From Eubacterium sp. UBA3782 (GTDB lineage Bacteria; Bacillota; Clostridia; Lachnospirales; Lachnospiraceae): a stretch of 23,116 nucleotides of DNA. The translations under genes and the position numbers were made by a program. Positions 5,878 to 13,438 of the stretch are shown piece by piece (position 1 is the first letter of the stretch; the number at the start of each line of letters is the position of its first letter). The notes under the pieces were generated by a model, which saw only the letters and a program-made list of their open reading frames with translations, did not search any database and had not been told where the DNA came from. Location: NCBI GenBank assembly GCA_002368795.1, contig DFFG01000028.1, positions 7,396 to 30,511 of the forward strand, written 5' to 3'.

Positions 5878-6888
5878 TTACGCGTTTGCTGCTTTTTTCC
5901 TCTTGTTCTGGATGGACTGGGTGATGCCCGGGAGAAGAACGGACACGATCAGCAGAACACCGATGATAACGAGGATCAGCTGTGTATTGATGTTTCTCTG
6001 TCCAAGTGCGATACGCAGGCAGACGATGGTAAAGCCGGCGATGGTTGCACCAATCAGGTTGCCCTTGCCGCCGGTGGTGGCGATGCCGCCAAATACGCAC
6101 ATGGCGATGACATCCATCTCATAGCCCTGTCCGGTGGTGGTGTTTGCACCGAAGGTGGTGGACAGGTAGAACAGTGCGCACAGGCCTGCCATGGTTCCGA
6201 TCAGAACGAAGCAGATCATGCGGATCTTCTGTACCGGAATACCGGCGTACAGCGCTGCTGTCCGGTTGCTTCCGATGGCGTACAGCTTGCGGCCGAAGGT
6301 CGTCCGCAGCAGAACCAGGGTAAAGATCACGCCCACGATAACAACCAGGAAGAAGGCGACCGGGAAAGGACCGACCATCTTTGCCAGGGGCATGATGACC
6401 TTGCTGTTCTTGAAGGAGATGGAACCGCCGCTGCCAAGGGTAACCTCGGCGATACCGCGGAAGATGATCTGCGTGCCCAGCGTAACGATCATCGCGGGAA
6501 GCTCCTGGAAATGGGTCATAATAAAGCCGTTCAGGCAGCCGGCCAGGCAGCCGACACCCAGGCAGACCAGAGCGACAACGATCAGCGGTGCACCGGCATT
6601 TCCTGCCAGGCAGCCCATCGTTGCGGCCAGACATACGGTCGCGCCGACGGAGATATCGATCTCCCCGATGATCAGGATATAGCCCATGGCGAACATCATG
6701 AAGATCTCACAGAGGTACTTCGGCATTTCGCGGAGGACGGATACATAGTTGTAGTTTTTGGAGATGCTTGCTCCGAGGATCAGGACGGCGATGAAGATGA
6801 CCACCAGACCGCCTTCCCAGCTCAGGATCTTCTTTTTGAGCCCGCCCTGGGGAACATTGTTTATTTCTCTTCCGGACTTTCCTGCCAT
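5878..6888 (-). CDS. Sugar ABC importer permease 2 (RbsC/RhaQ type)
   Basis: The 336-residue inner-membrane permease is one half of the translocation channel. A short charged N-terminus is followed by about 8-10 hydrophobic segments. The family block GEIDISVGA (about 75-83) and the loop MDVIAMCVFGGIATTGGKG, which couples to the ATPase, identify it as a BPD_transp_2 permease of the ribose/rhamnose/AI-2 class. GGGAG lies 8 nt before the ATG at 6888, two bases behind the stop of permease 1. The ATPase and both permeases are tightly packed and must be co-transcribed. Confidence 0.9.
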   Translation of the reverse strand: MAGKSGREINNVPQGGLKKKILSWEGGLVVIFIAVLILGASISKNYNYVSVLREMPKYLCEIFMMFAMGYILIIGEIDISVGATVCLAATMGCLAGNAGAPLIVVALVCLGVGCLAGCLNGFIMTHFQELPAMIVTLGTQIIFRGIAEVTLGSGGSISFKNSKVIMPLAKMVGPFPVAFFLVVIVGVIFTLVLLRTTFGRKLYAIGSNRTAALYAGIPVQKIRMICFVLIGTMAGLCALFYLSTTFGANTTTGQGYEMDVIAMCVFGGIATTGGKGNLIGATIAGFTIVCLRIALGQRNINTQLILVIIGVLLIVSVLLPGITQSIQNKRKKAANA

Positions 6889-6890
6889 GA

Positions 6891-7877
6891 TTACATCTCC
6901 CTTCTTTCCAGATTAGCTCTGTCCATAGCACGCTGGGTGACAACGTTCAGCAGGACAACGACCAGGATGATGATACCCTTGATCAGGTTCTGCCAGATCG
7001 ACTCGAGACCGACCAGCGGAAGAGCTTTAGCAACGATAGCATAGAACAGTGCGCCGAGGAAGGTTCCGGTAACGGAGCCGCGGCCGCCGCTCATGCTGAC
7101 GCCGCCGATAACGCAGGCTGCGATAACATCCATCTCCTTGCCGTACTGCATGTTCGGCTGAGCGGATGCGTAGATGGAAACGGAAAGCGCACCGGCGATA
7201 CCAGCCAGAAGGCCCATGATCGCATAAGCGCGGATGATCACGCGGTCAACATTGATACCGGAAACTCTTGCTGCCTCTGCATTGCTGCCGACAGCGTAGA
7301 TCCTGCGGCCAAAGGTCGTCCACTTCATGATGATGTAGAAGGCGACATAGGCAACGACCAGGATGATGTACGGGCCGACCGTACCGTCTTTACCGAAATC
7401 AGAGAAGCCGGCAACATCGGCACCGGATGCCCAGTTGTTGTTACTGATAACGTAGGCAAGTCCTCTCCAGATGTACATGGCACCCATCGTACAAATAATG
7501 GGAGCAACCTTACCCTTGGAGATGATCAGACCGTTCAGGCAGCCGCAGCCGATACCGATCGCGCCTGCGATGATGAACAGAAGCAGTGTGTTGTGCAGGA
7601 TATCATATTTCTGCAGCAGACCGATGGTCATGCCTGCGAAAGCCAGCACGGAGGTGATGGAGATATCGATGCCGCCGGTCAGAAGGACGCACAGCATGCC
7701 AAGAGCCATCAGCATGGTCAGGGCATTGTTGCGGAAGATCTGTCCGAAGTTGGAAAGCGTAAGGAAGGTTCCTTTGCTCAGGATCTGTACCACGATCAGA
7801 AGAATGACAAGGATCAGGATCAGGCTGGCTTCACGTGAACCGGTCAGCTTCTTCCATAAGGATTTCTTGTTTTCCAT
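6891..7877 (-). CDS. Sugar ABC importer permease 1 (RbsC/RhaP type)
   Basis: The 328-residue multi-spanning permease pairs with permease 2. It shows TGGIDISITS (about 67-76) and the ATPase-coupling loop EMDVIAACVIGGVSMSGGRG. Its ATG overlaps the ATPase stop by one base (TAATG), indicating translational coupling, and its Shine-Dalgarno GGAGG lies inside the end of the ATPase gene. Two different permeases with a double-headed ATPase is the rhamnose (RhaSTPQ) or AI-2 (LsrACDB) arrangement; ribose systems usually have one permease gene. That points to a heteromeric channel but does not name the substrate. Confidence 0.9.
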   Translation of the reverse strand: MENKKSLWKKLTGSREASLILILVILLIVVQILSKGTFLTLSNFGQIFRNNALTMLMALGMLCVLLTGGIDISITSVLAFAGMTIGLLQKYDILHNTLLLFIIAGAIGIGCGCLNGLIISKGKVAPIICTMGAMYIWRGLAYVISNNNWASGADVAGFSDFGKDGTVGPYIILVVAYVAFYIIMKWTTFGRRIYAVGSNAEAARVSGINVDRVIIRAYAIMGLLAGIAGALSVSIYASAQPNMQYGKEMDVIAACVIGGVSMSGGRGSVTGTFLGALFYAIVAKALPLVGLESIWQNLIKGIIILVVVLLNVVTQRAMDRANLERREM

Positions 7878-9397
7878 TATTCTGCCACCTCCTTATTGTT
7901 GCCTTTCTCCATGGAGAGCTCAAGCAGAGCCTCCTGAGTAGCCTCTGCGATATCCAGGCAGCCGGTGATCCGGCCCTTGCACATCGTATAGATCCTGTCG
8001 CTCATGCCCAGGATCTCCGGCATTTCGGAGGAGATCAGGATGATGCCGTAGCCCTTCAGCGCCAGCTCGCCCATGATCGCATAGATCTCAGCCTTCGCAC
8101 CGACGTCGACACCCTTTGTCGGCTCGTCCATGATCAGGATCTTCATATTATCGGAAGCAAGTGCCTTGGCAACGACGACCTTCTGCTGGTTACCGCCGGA
8201 AAGCGTGCTGGCATGGTCGAAGATCGTGACAGCCTTTGTATCGACCTCCTCCAGATACTGTTTGGAAAGCTCTCTCTCCTTCTTCTCGTTCAGAACCTTG
8301 AAGGGTCCCTTTGCCAGGGTATCCTGGATCGGAAGGATGACGTTGTCGCCCAGACCCCAGGTAAGGATCAGGCCCTGCTCACGACGATCCTCAGGCAGCA
8401 GAATGATACCGGCGTCCATCGCATCCTTCGGTTTTGCGATATGGACTTCCTTGCCCTCTACGAATACCTTGCCGGAGTCGGGCTTTTCGATGCCGCAGAC
8501 AGCCTGGAAGGTTTCGGTACGGCCTGCGCCGACAAGGCCTGTCAGTCCGACGATCTCGCCGGCCTTGACGTTCAGGGAAACATTCTTGAAGTAACCCATG
8601 CGGCTGAAGTTCTCGATACGGAAGATCTCTTCGCCGATCTCGACCTGCGGCTTCGGATACATATCCTTGATCTCACGGCCGACCATGGCCTTGATCAGAT
8701 CCGGCGTCGTGATCTGGTTGACATCGTACGTGCCGACATACTGGGAATCACGGAATACCGTAACTCTTGTAGCCAGACGGTACATATCCTCCATACGGTG
8801 GGAAATAAAGATGATGGAAACGCCCTCATCCCTCAGCTGATCCACGATGCGGTACAGCTCCTGGGACTCGCTGGCTGTCAGGGCAGCCGTGGGCTCATCC
8901 AGAATAATGATCTTTGCGTTGGTGGAAAGAGCTTTCGCGATCTCGACCATCTGCTGCTGGGCAACAGACAGGGCACCCATTTCCTCGGTGGGCTTGAAGT
9001 TCGCGTTCAGCCGGTCAAGAAGTGCCTTGGCCTCCTTGTTCATGGCATTCCACTGGATCATGCCGTTCTTCTTGAATTCGTGACCCATGAAAATGTTTTC
9101 GGTTACCGACAGCTCGGGATAGATCGTCGGATGCTGGTACACAGCAGCGATACCGGCTGCCAGTGCATCCTTCGGGCCCTTGAAGTGGACCTCCTCGCCG
9201 TTGAGATACATGTGGCCTTCCTCAGCCGCATGTACGCCGGTAATGACCTTGATGAAGGTCGACTTACCTGCTCCGTTTTCTCCCATCAGAGCATGTACCT
9301 CTCCCCGGCGCAGCTGAAAATGCACGTTGTTCAATGCTTTAACGCCCGGGAAAATCTTAGTGATACCTTTGAGTTCCAGAATTAAATCTTCTGACAC
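7877..9397 (-). CDS. Sugar ABC importer, tandem ATPase (RbsA/RhaT type)
   Basis: The 506-residue protein carries two ABC domains in one chain and powers the importer. Domain 1 has a full Walker A GENGAGKST (39-47), signature LSVAQQQ and Walker B LDEPTAAL. Domain 2 has a degenerate Walker A (GLVGAGRTE), signature LSGGNQQ and MDEPTKGVDVG, the usual asymmetry of sugar-importer tandem ATPases. The GTG at 9397 is the preferred start: AGGAGG lies 8 nt upstream and the protein then begins SEDLILEL. The ATG 13 codons earlier lacks a ribosome site and sits in the promoter. It is the first gene of the operon, divergent from the two-component system. Confidence 0.92.
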   Translation of the reverse strand: MSEDLILELKGITKIFPGVKALNNVHFQLRRGEVHALMGENGAGKSTFIKVITGVHAAEEGHMYLNGEEVHFKGPKDALAAGIAAVYQHPTIYPELSVTENIFMGHEFKKNGMIQWNAMNKEAKALLDRLNANFKPTEEMGALSVAQQQMVEIAKALSTNAKIIILDEPTAALTASESQELYRIVDQLRDEGVSIIFISHRMEDMYRLATRVTVFRDSQYVGTYDVNQITTPDLIKAMVGREIKDMYPKPQVEIGEEIFRIENFSRMGYFKNVSLNVKAGEIVGLTGLVGAGRTETFQAVCGIEKPDSGKVFVEGKEVHIAKPKDAMDAGIILLPEDRREQGLILTWGLGDNVILPIQDTLAKGPFKVLNEKKERELSKQYLEEVDTKAVTIFDHASTLSGGNQQKVVVAKALASDNMKILIMDEPTKGVDVGAKAEIYAIMGELALKGYGIILISSEMPEILGMSDRIYTMCKGRITGCLDIAEATQEALLELSMEKGNNKEVAE

Positions 9398-9426
9398 GCT
9401 CTCGTCCTCCTTTCCATACTGAAAAC

Positions 9427-9463
9427 AGTTTACCATTTAAGAGTAAAACCATAGAAGAGTAAT
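9427..9463 (-). promoter_or_regulatory. Tandem 16-bp direct repeats at the importer promoter
   Basis: Two head-to-tail 16-mers (9432-9447 and 9448-9463, plus strand ACCATTTAAGAGTAAA and ACCATAGAAGAGTAAT) match at 13 of 16 positions. On the minus strand they cover the -35 region of a weak -10 box (TAAACT, 9428-9433) for the importer operon. Directly repeated sites beside a poor -35 box are typical of AraC-type activators, and such a regulator is encoded divergently at 9688. Direct binding is inferred. Confidence 0.5.
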
Positions 9464-9521
9464 ATTTTTAGGAATTAGGTAAAAATAACCGGATTTATGA
9501 TATGATAATTCCAGTATCTGA

Positions 9522-9625
9522 GGTATGCCCGCCTGTTTCCCGCATCGGGACAGCTGCGCATCCAAAAAGGCACCGCGCAGCAATGGCCGGATCCTTACAT
9601 AGCGGCCGAAGACCTGCGGCATACC
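9522..9625 (+). promoter_or_regulatory. Folded multi-stem leader of the response-regulator mRNA
   Basis: A closing stem GGTATGCC/GGCATACC (9522-9529/9618-9625) encloses three hairpins. The first is CTG..TCCCG with CGGGA..CAG (about 9533-9553), the second CTGCGC/GCGCAG (9554-9559/9575-9580), and the third GGCCG/CGGCC (9585-9589/9603-9607). It ends about 60 nt before the regulator start, with a further GGGC/GCCC hairpin (about 9661-9674) just before the Shine-Dalgarno. The closed junction resembles a cis-regulatory RNA; I cannot match it to a known riboswitch. Confidence 0.4.
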
Positions 9626-9687
9626 CTGTTCATCAAATGAAAATCAACGGCGGAGAACGCGGGCAAAAAACGCCCTGGAGGAATAAG

Positions 9688-11256
9688 ATGAAGCTGCTGA
9701 TCGTGGATGATGAGGCCCTGACCCGAAATGGTCTTGCCGCCTCGATAAACTGGATGAAGCTCGGGATCGACGAGGTCTGCCAGGCCTCCGACGGACTGGA
9801 CGGCTGCCAGGCCGCTGCCCTTCACAAGCCTGACATTATCCTGAGCGATGTGCGCATGCCCCGCATGTCCGGCATCGATATGCTCGAGCGGATCCGCCAG
9901 TTCCTGCCGGATTCGGTCTTTATCTTCATGAGCGGTTTTTCAGACAAAGAATACCTGAAGGCGGCCATCCGGCTTCAGGCGGTCAGCTATGTGGAAAAGC
10001 CGCTGGACCTTGCGGAGATCCGCGAGGCTGTGCAGACCGCCATCGCCCGCAAAAAAGCCATCGACGAGAGCCGCAGCGCGGAATCCTTCTCAGACTCTGC
10101 CGCCGCCTCACGGCTTGCCCTGTCCCTGACCCTGCCCTACAGCACCTCCAGTGAGCAGGTCGAAAGCCTCAGCCGCAGCTACTGCCGCAAATACGGATCG
10201 GCAGATCTCTTCCACGCCGCCTTTACGGTCATCCTCCTGGCAGACGAGCGCAGGCCCTTCCATGCCTCCTACCCCGAAGAGCTGACCGCTGCCCTCCATG
10301 ACTATATCCGGAACTTCCATATGCATGTCATCAGTGGTGAAAAACGTTCCGGCATGATTGTTTTTCATCTGTTCCGGAAGGATGATTTCAGCCTGACGAC
10401 CGTCCGGATGGTCACCGACTATCTGCAAAAGCTCCTTGCAGAACAGAACCTTTCCTGGTATCTTGCCGCCGGCACCATCGTGAGCGGCATCCGCGGCCTT
10501 TATGAATCCTACAGCAGCGCGGTCATCGCCCTGCAGCAGTGCTTTTTCTGCCCACCGGGCACCTGCCTGATCGTCGGGGACGAGATCCCCGCCTCCGGCC
10601 AGGATCCCCAGGATATCTATGAGCAGCTCTTCCCGGCGATCCGAAACGCCGACCGGCAGGCGATCGAATCGCTGACCGGCGAGCTGTTTCGCGCAGTCTC
10701 CGGAAACACCGCTTTGATGCGGGCCTCCGTCATGTCGGCCTACTACCAGCTCGCCTCCCTGATCCTGGAGCAGCGCAGGCAGCGCCAGCTGCCCGGATCC
10801 GGACTGCAGAGCACCTCGGAGGAAGCCCTGATCTCCCTGAATCAGTCCTTCTCCTTCCCGGAGCTCCACGCGCTGCTTGGAGAAATGCTGGGCTCCTACC
10901 TGCAGGATATCGAAAATTATGTACCCGAAAACTCTTCGGTGTACCTGATCAAAAACTATATCCGCAGCCACTATGCCGATCCCTCCCTCTCGACCAAGGA
11001 GATCAGCGACTACGCCAACCTGTCCGCCTCCTACGCCTGCACGGTCTTCAAAAACGAGACCGGCCAGACCCTGAACCAGTTTCTCACGGAGTACCGGCTT
11101 GACAAGGCCAGAGAGCTCCTCGCCGATCCCCGGAACAACATCGCCGAGGTCGCATCCCGGGTCGGCTACAATGACAGCAACTATTTTGGCAAGGCCTTCA
11201 AAAAGCATACCGGCCTTTCCCCTTCTGAATACAGAGAAAGCAGGCAGAAGCCATGA
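9688..11256 (+). CDS. AraC-type response regulator (YesN family)
   Basis: The 522-residue cytoplasmic regulator is phosphorylated by the kinase encoded next to it and most likely controls the divergent sugar importer. The receiver domain (1-125) has the acidic pair D9/D10 after LLIV, phospho-acceptor D54 in LSDVRMP and the switch lysine in VEKP. A poorly conserved linker domain of about 280 residues follows. The last 100 residues are an AraC double helix-turn-helix (IRSHYADPSLSTKEIS, then ASRVGYNDSNYFGKAFKKHTG). GGAGG lies 6 nt before the ATG at 9688; the longer upstream frame runs through the structured leader and is not coding. Its stop overlaps the kinase start as ATGA. The target is inferred from position and the direct repeats. 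Confidence 0.9.
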   Translation: MKLLIVDDEALTRNGLAASINWMKLGIDEVCQASDGLDGCQAAALHKPDIILSDVRMPRMSGIDMLERIRQFLPDSVFIFMSGFSDKEYLKAAIRLQAVSYVEKPLDLAEIREAVQTAIARKKAIDESRSAESFSDSAAASRLALSLTLPYSTSSEQVESLSRSYCRKYGSADLFHAAFTVILLADERRPFHASYPEELTAALHDYIRNFHMHVISGEKRSGMIVFHLFRKDDFSLTTVRMVTDYLQKLLAEQNLSWYLAAGTIVSGIRGLYESYSSAVIALQQCFFCPPGTCLIVGDEIPASGQDPQDIYEQLFPAIRNADRQAIESLTGELFRAVSGNTALMRASVMSAYYQLASLILEQRRQRQLPGSGLQSTSEEALISLNQSFSFPELHALLGEMLGSYLQDIENYVPENSSVYLIKNYIRSHYADPSLSTKEISDYANLSASYACTVFKNETGQTLNQFLTEYRLDKARELLADPRNNIAEVASRVGYNDSNYFGKAFKKHTGLSPSEYRESRQKP

Positions 11257-13109
11257 ACCTGTTCCATTCCATCCGGCAGAGCTACGGCAGCTTCCGGATC
11301 CGGACAAAACTGTTTCTGATGATCCTTTTGGCCGTTTCTGTGCCAATGCTGTTCCTGATGGCCATCCTGCTGCGCTTTGGCCTGCAGCTGATCACCTCCG
11401 ATACGATCCGTGCCGAACAGACCGCGGCATCCGTGACAGCACCTGTTCTGGATAACTATCTTGCCAGTGTCGTAAGGACCAGTACAGCCCTCCGGCAGAC
11501 AGACTATCTGCAGACGCTTCTCGGTACTGCCCTGGAGGATGAGCTGGAGGAGGTCGTCTCCTCCGAAAGTGCAGCCGCCTTCGAGGAAGAATACCAGCAG
11601 ATCCTGGCCGACTCTCCGGTCACCAACATCCGCCTGTACCTTCCGCTGGAGCAGAATGCCCCTGTCTTCTCGGCTGCCGGCAGCGACTCCATCTATGCCC
11701 CGATATCCCGGATCAGCGCGACCTACTGGTACGGCATCTTTTCGGCGAGCCGCCCCTCCACTCTGTTCTGTCCATCCTTTTACCTGGGCAGAAAGGAGCA
11801 GGAGCTTGGCGATCTGGCGTATATTCGTCCAGTCTATATAAGGCAAAAATCCGGGATCACCCTGCGGTGCTTCCTGGCCGCCTATTTTCCCTCCGAGGAT
11901 CTGAAGGCCATCCTGGCGGAAAACCTTCCAGGCGTAGGCAGCCTGTCCTACATCACCAACGAGCGGGATGCCGTGGCCGCCTCCACCGACCCTGCTCAGC
12001 TTGGCATCTACTACATGGACTACGAAAGCATACAGGAAAACCTGATGTCCTCCAACGGATTTCTGGAAAAACAGGTCCTGGGAGAAAACATCTACGTCGG
12101 CTACTACTATCTGGCCGCCGCAGACTGGGTCCTGGTATCCATCGTGCCCTCCGCACCGCTGCAGCAAAGAGCCAATTCGCTGTTCTACGGATTTCTGTTC
12201 CTCTGGGCTCTGGCCGCCATACTGGGCGTCCTGCTGTCCATGTGGCTGTCCCACTCCCTGACCAGAAGAATTCAGGCCGTAAGCGAACAGATGAGTCTGG
12301 TAAAAAACGCACCGCCCGTACCCATAGATTCCCCATCCGAGCAGGACGAGGTCGGTGAGCTGATCGACTCCTACAACTACATGGCCCGCCAGATCAACAA
12401 CCTCATGCAAAAACAGCAGGAGGATGCCGAGGAGATCCGCATCGCCGAGTTCAACGCACTGCAGGCACAGATCAATCCGCACTTCCTGTACAACACCATG
12501 GAAATGATCGGCTGGATGGCCCAGCAGGGCCGCACAAGAGAAACAAATCAGGCGATCCGGGACCTCTCCCGCTTCTACCGCCTGACCCTAAGCCGGAAAA
12601 ACAGTATCAACTCCCTGGAGGAAGAAATCGAGCACGTCACGATCTACGTCCGCCTCCAGAACATGCGCTTCGAGGACAGCATCGACTTCGTCGTCGACGT
12701 ACCCGACAGCCTGCTGGAATACCGCATTCCAAAACTGACACTGCAGCCCATCGTAGAAAACGCCATCGTCCACGGCATACTGGAAAAAGAAAGCCACCGC
12801 GGCGCGATCGTACTGACCGGATGGCTGGAAGAAAACGACATCGTCCTTTTGGTCTCCGACGATGGCGTAGGAATATCCAAAGAAAAACTCGCCGGCATCC
12901 TAAAGAAAAAGCATGCCCAGGGAGGCAAAGGCAACCACATCGCCATCTACAACACCCACCGGCGTCTGCAGGTCCTCTACGGAACAGGCTACGGCCTGAC
13001 CTACCGCAGCCAGGAAGGCAAAGGAACCGACGTAGAAATCCGCTTCCCGGCCATCCTCTCCGACGACGAGCTCAGCCTGACCCGCCAGGAAAACGGAAAT
13101 CCGGCATAA
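11253..13109 (+). CDS. Sensor histidine kinase (YesM family)
   Basis: The 618-residue membrane sensor has one TM segment at about 18-42, an extracellular domain of about 265 residues (Cache-like by position), a second TM at about 309-331 and a HAMP linker. The LytS/YesM-type kinase core has phospho-acceptor H410 in QINPHFLYN, the N-box PIVENAIVHG (499-508) and ATP-lid DDGVGIS (536-542). Translation is coupled to the regulator by ATGA. In this family the sensor often detects the carbohydrate or its binding protein and induces the adjacent importer; that is the likely role here, but the ligand is unknown. No plus-strand T-tract directly follows the stop; the repeat element beyond may end the transcript. 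Confidence 0.9.
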   Translation: MNLFHSIRQSYGSFRIRTKLFLMILLAVSVPMLFLMAILLRFGLQLITSDTIRAEQTAASVTAPVLDNYLASVVRTSTALRQTDYLQTLLGTALEDELEEVVSSESAAAFEEEYQQILADSPVTNIRLYLPLEQNAPVFSAAGSDSIYAPISRISATYWYGIFSASRPSTLFCPSFYLGRKEQELGDLAYIRPVYIRQKSGITLRCFLAAYFPSEDLKAILAENLPGVGSLSYITNERDAVAASTDPAQLGIYYMDYESIQENLMSSNGFLEKQVLGENIYVGYYYLAAADWVLVSIVPSAPLQQRANSLFYGFLFLWALAAILGVLLSMWLSHSLTRRIQAVSEQMSLVKNAPPVPIDSPSEQDEVGELIDSYNYMARQINNLMQKQQEDAEEIRIAEFNALQAQINPHFLYNTMEMIGWMAQQGRTRETNQAIRDLSRFYRLTLSRKNSINSLEEEIEHVTIYVRLQNMRFEDSIDFVVDVPDSLLEYRIPKLTLQPIVENAIVHGILEKESHRGAIVLTGWLEENDIVLLVSDDGVGISKEKLAGILKKKHAQGGKGNHIAIYNTHRRLQVLYGTGYGLTYRSQEGKGTDVEIRFPAILSDDELSLTRQENGNPA

Positions 13110-13132
13110 AAAAAAGATCCGCCGAAGGCGGA
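13108..13132 (-). terminator. Minus-strand terminator abutting the kinase stop
   Basis: TCCGCC-TTC-GGCGGA on the minus strand is followed by TC and eight T. It faces transcription coming from the hydantoinase-like gene, and the T-run starts in the kinase stop codon. It acts as a last barrier protecting the convergent kinase transcript. Confidence 0.8.
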
Positions 13133-13226
13133 AAAAGGGGTTGCTGGCCTCAGGAAAATGAAATGCGTAAATATTCTGCAGGGAACATCCGCAACACCAA
13201 TTTCTGGAGAAATCTGAACTACCGTT
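13133..13226. repeat. Half copy of the nested-palindrome element
   Basis: From the A-run and GGGG at its left edge, through GTAAATATTCTGCAGGG and the core GGGAACATCCGCA, this stretch aligns collinearly with the left half of the full element at 13238, about 106 bp further on. The right half is missing. It is best read as a truncated, degenerate copy lying in tandem. Confidence 0.55.
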
Positions 13227-13237
13227 CGCCGAACACG

Positions 13238-13423
13238 AAAAAAGGGGCTGTCGCCCAAAAGCAAAAACGTGCACAAACATTCTGAAGGGAACATCCGCAG
13301 CGCCGGTTCTTGGAGGAATCTATTTATAGATTCCGACTTAGAACCGATGCGCGAGGACAGAGCGGGAGCGTTTCCCGAAAGAATGTTTAAGCACGTCATT
13401 GCTTTATGCGACAGCCCTCATTT
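13238..13423 (-). repeat. Nested-palindrome element, copy B (3' of hydantoinase-like gene)
   Basis: Three nested inverted repeats are present: outer GGGCTGTCGC/GCGACAGCCC (13245-13254/13408-13417), middle CGTGCACAAACATTCT with AGAATGTTTAAGCACG (13268-13283/13380-13395) and inner GGTTCT/AGAACC around GGAATCTAT/ATAGATTCC (13305-13345). Read on the minus strand, it starts about 20 nt after the gene stop and ends with CCCC plus six T, like a giant terminator. A related copy follows asnS at 22677. A MITE used as a terminator or a structured 3' RNA are both possible. Confidence 0.6.
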
Positions 13424-13438
13424 TTCAGTTTTTATTAT

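Noticed and set aside
7835..9385. 516-codon open frame on the plus strand opposite the tandem ATPase gene
   Set aside because: The minus strand encodes an unmistakable ABC ATPase with all motifs; the plus frame is a low-stop shadow with no recognisable domain and no ribosome site.
10108..11346. 412-codon minus-strand frame opposite the response regulator
   Set aside because: It is Gly/Val-rich and without motifs, and lies antisense to a complete receiver/AraC protein.
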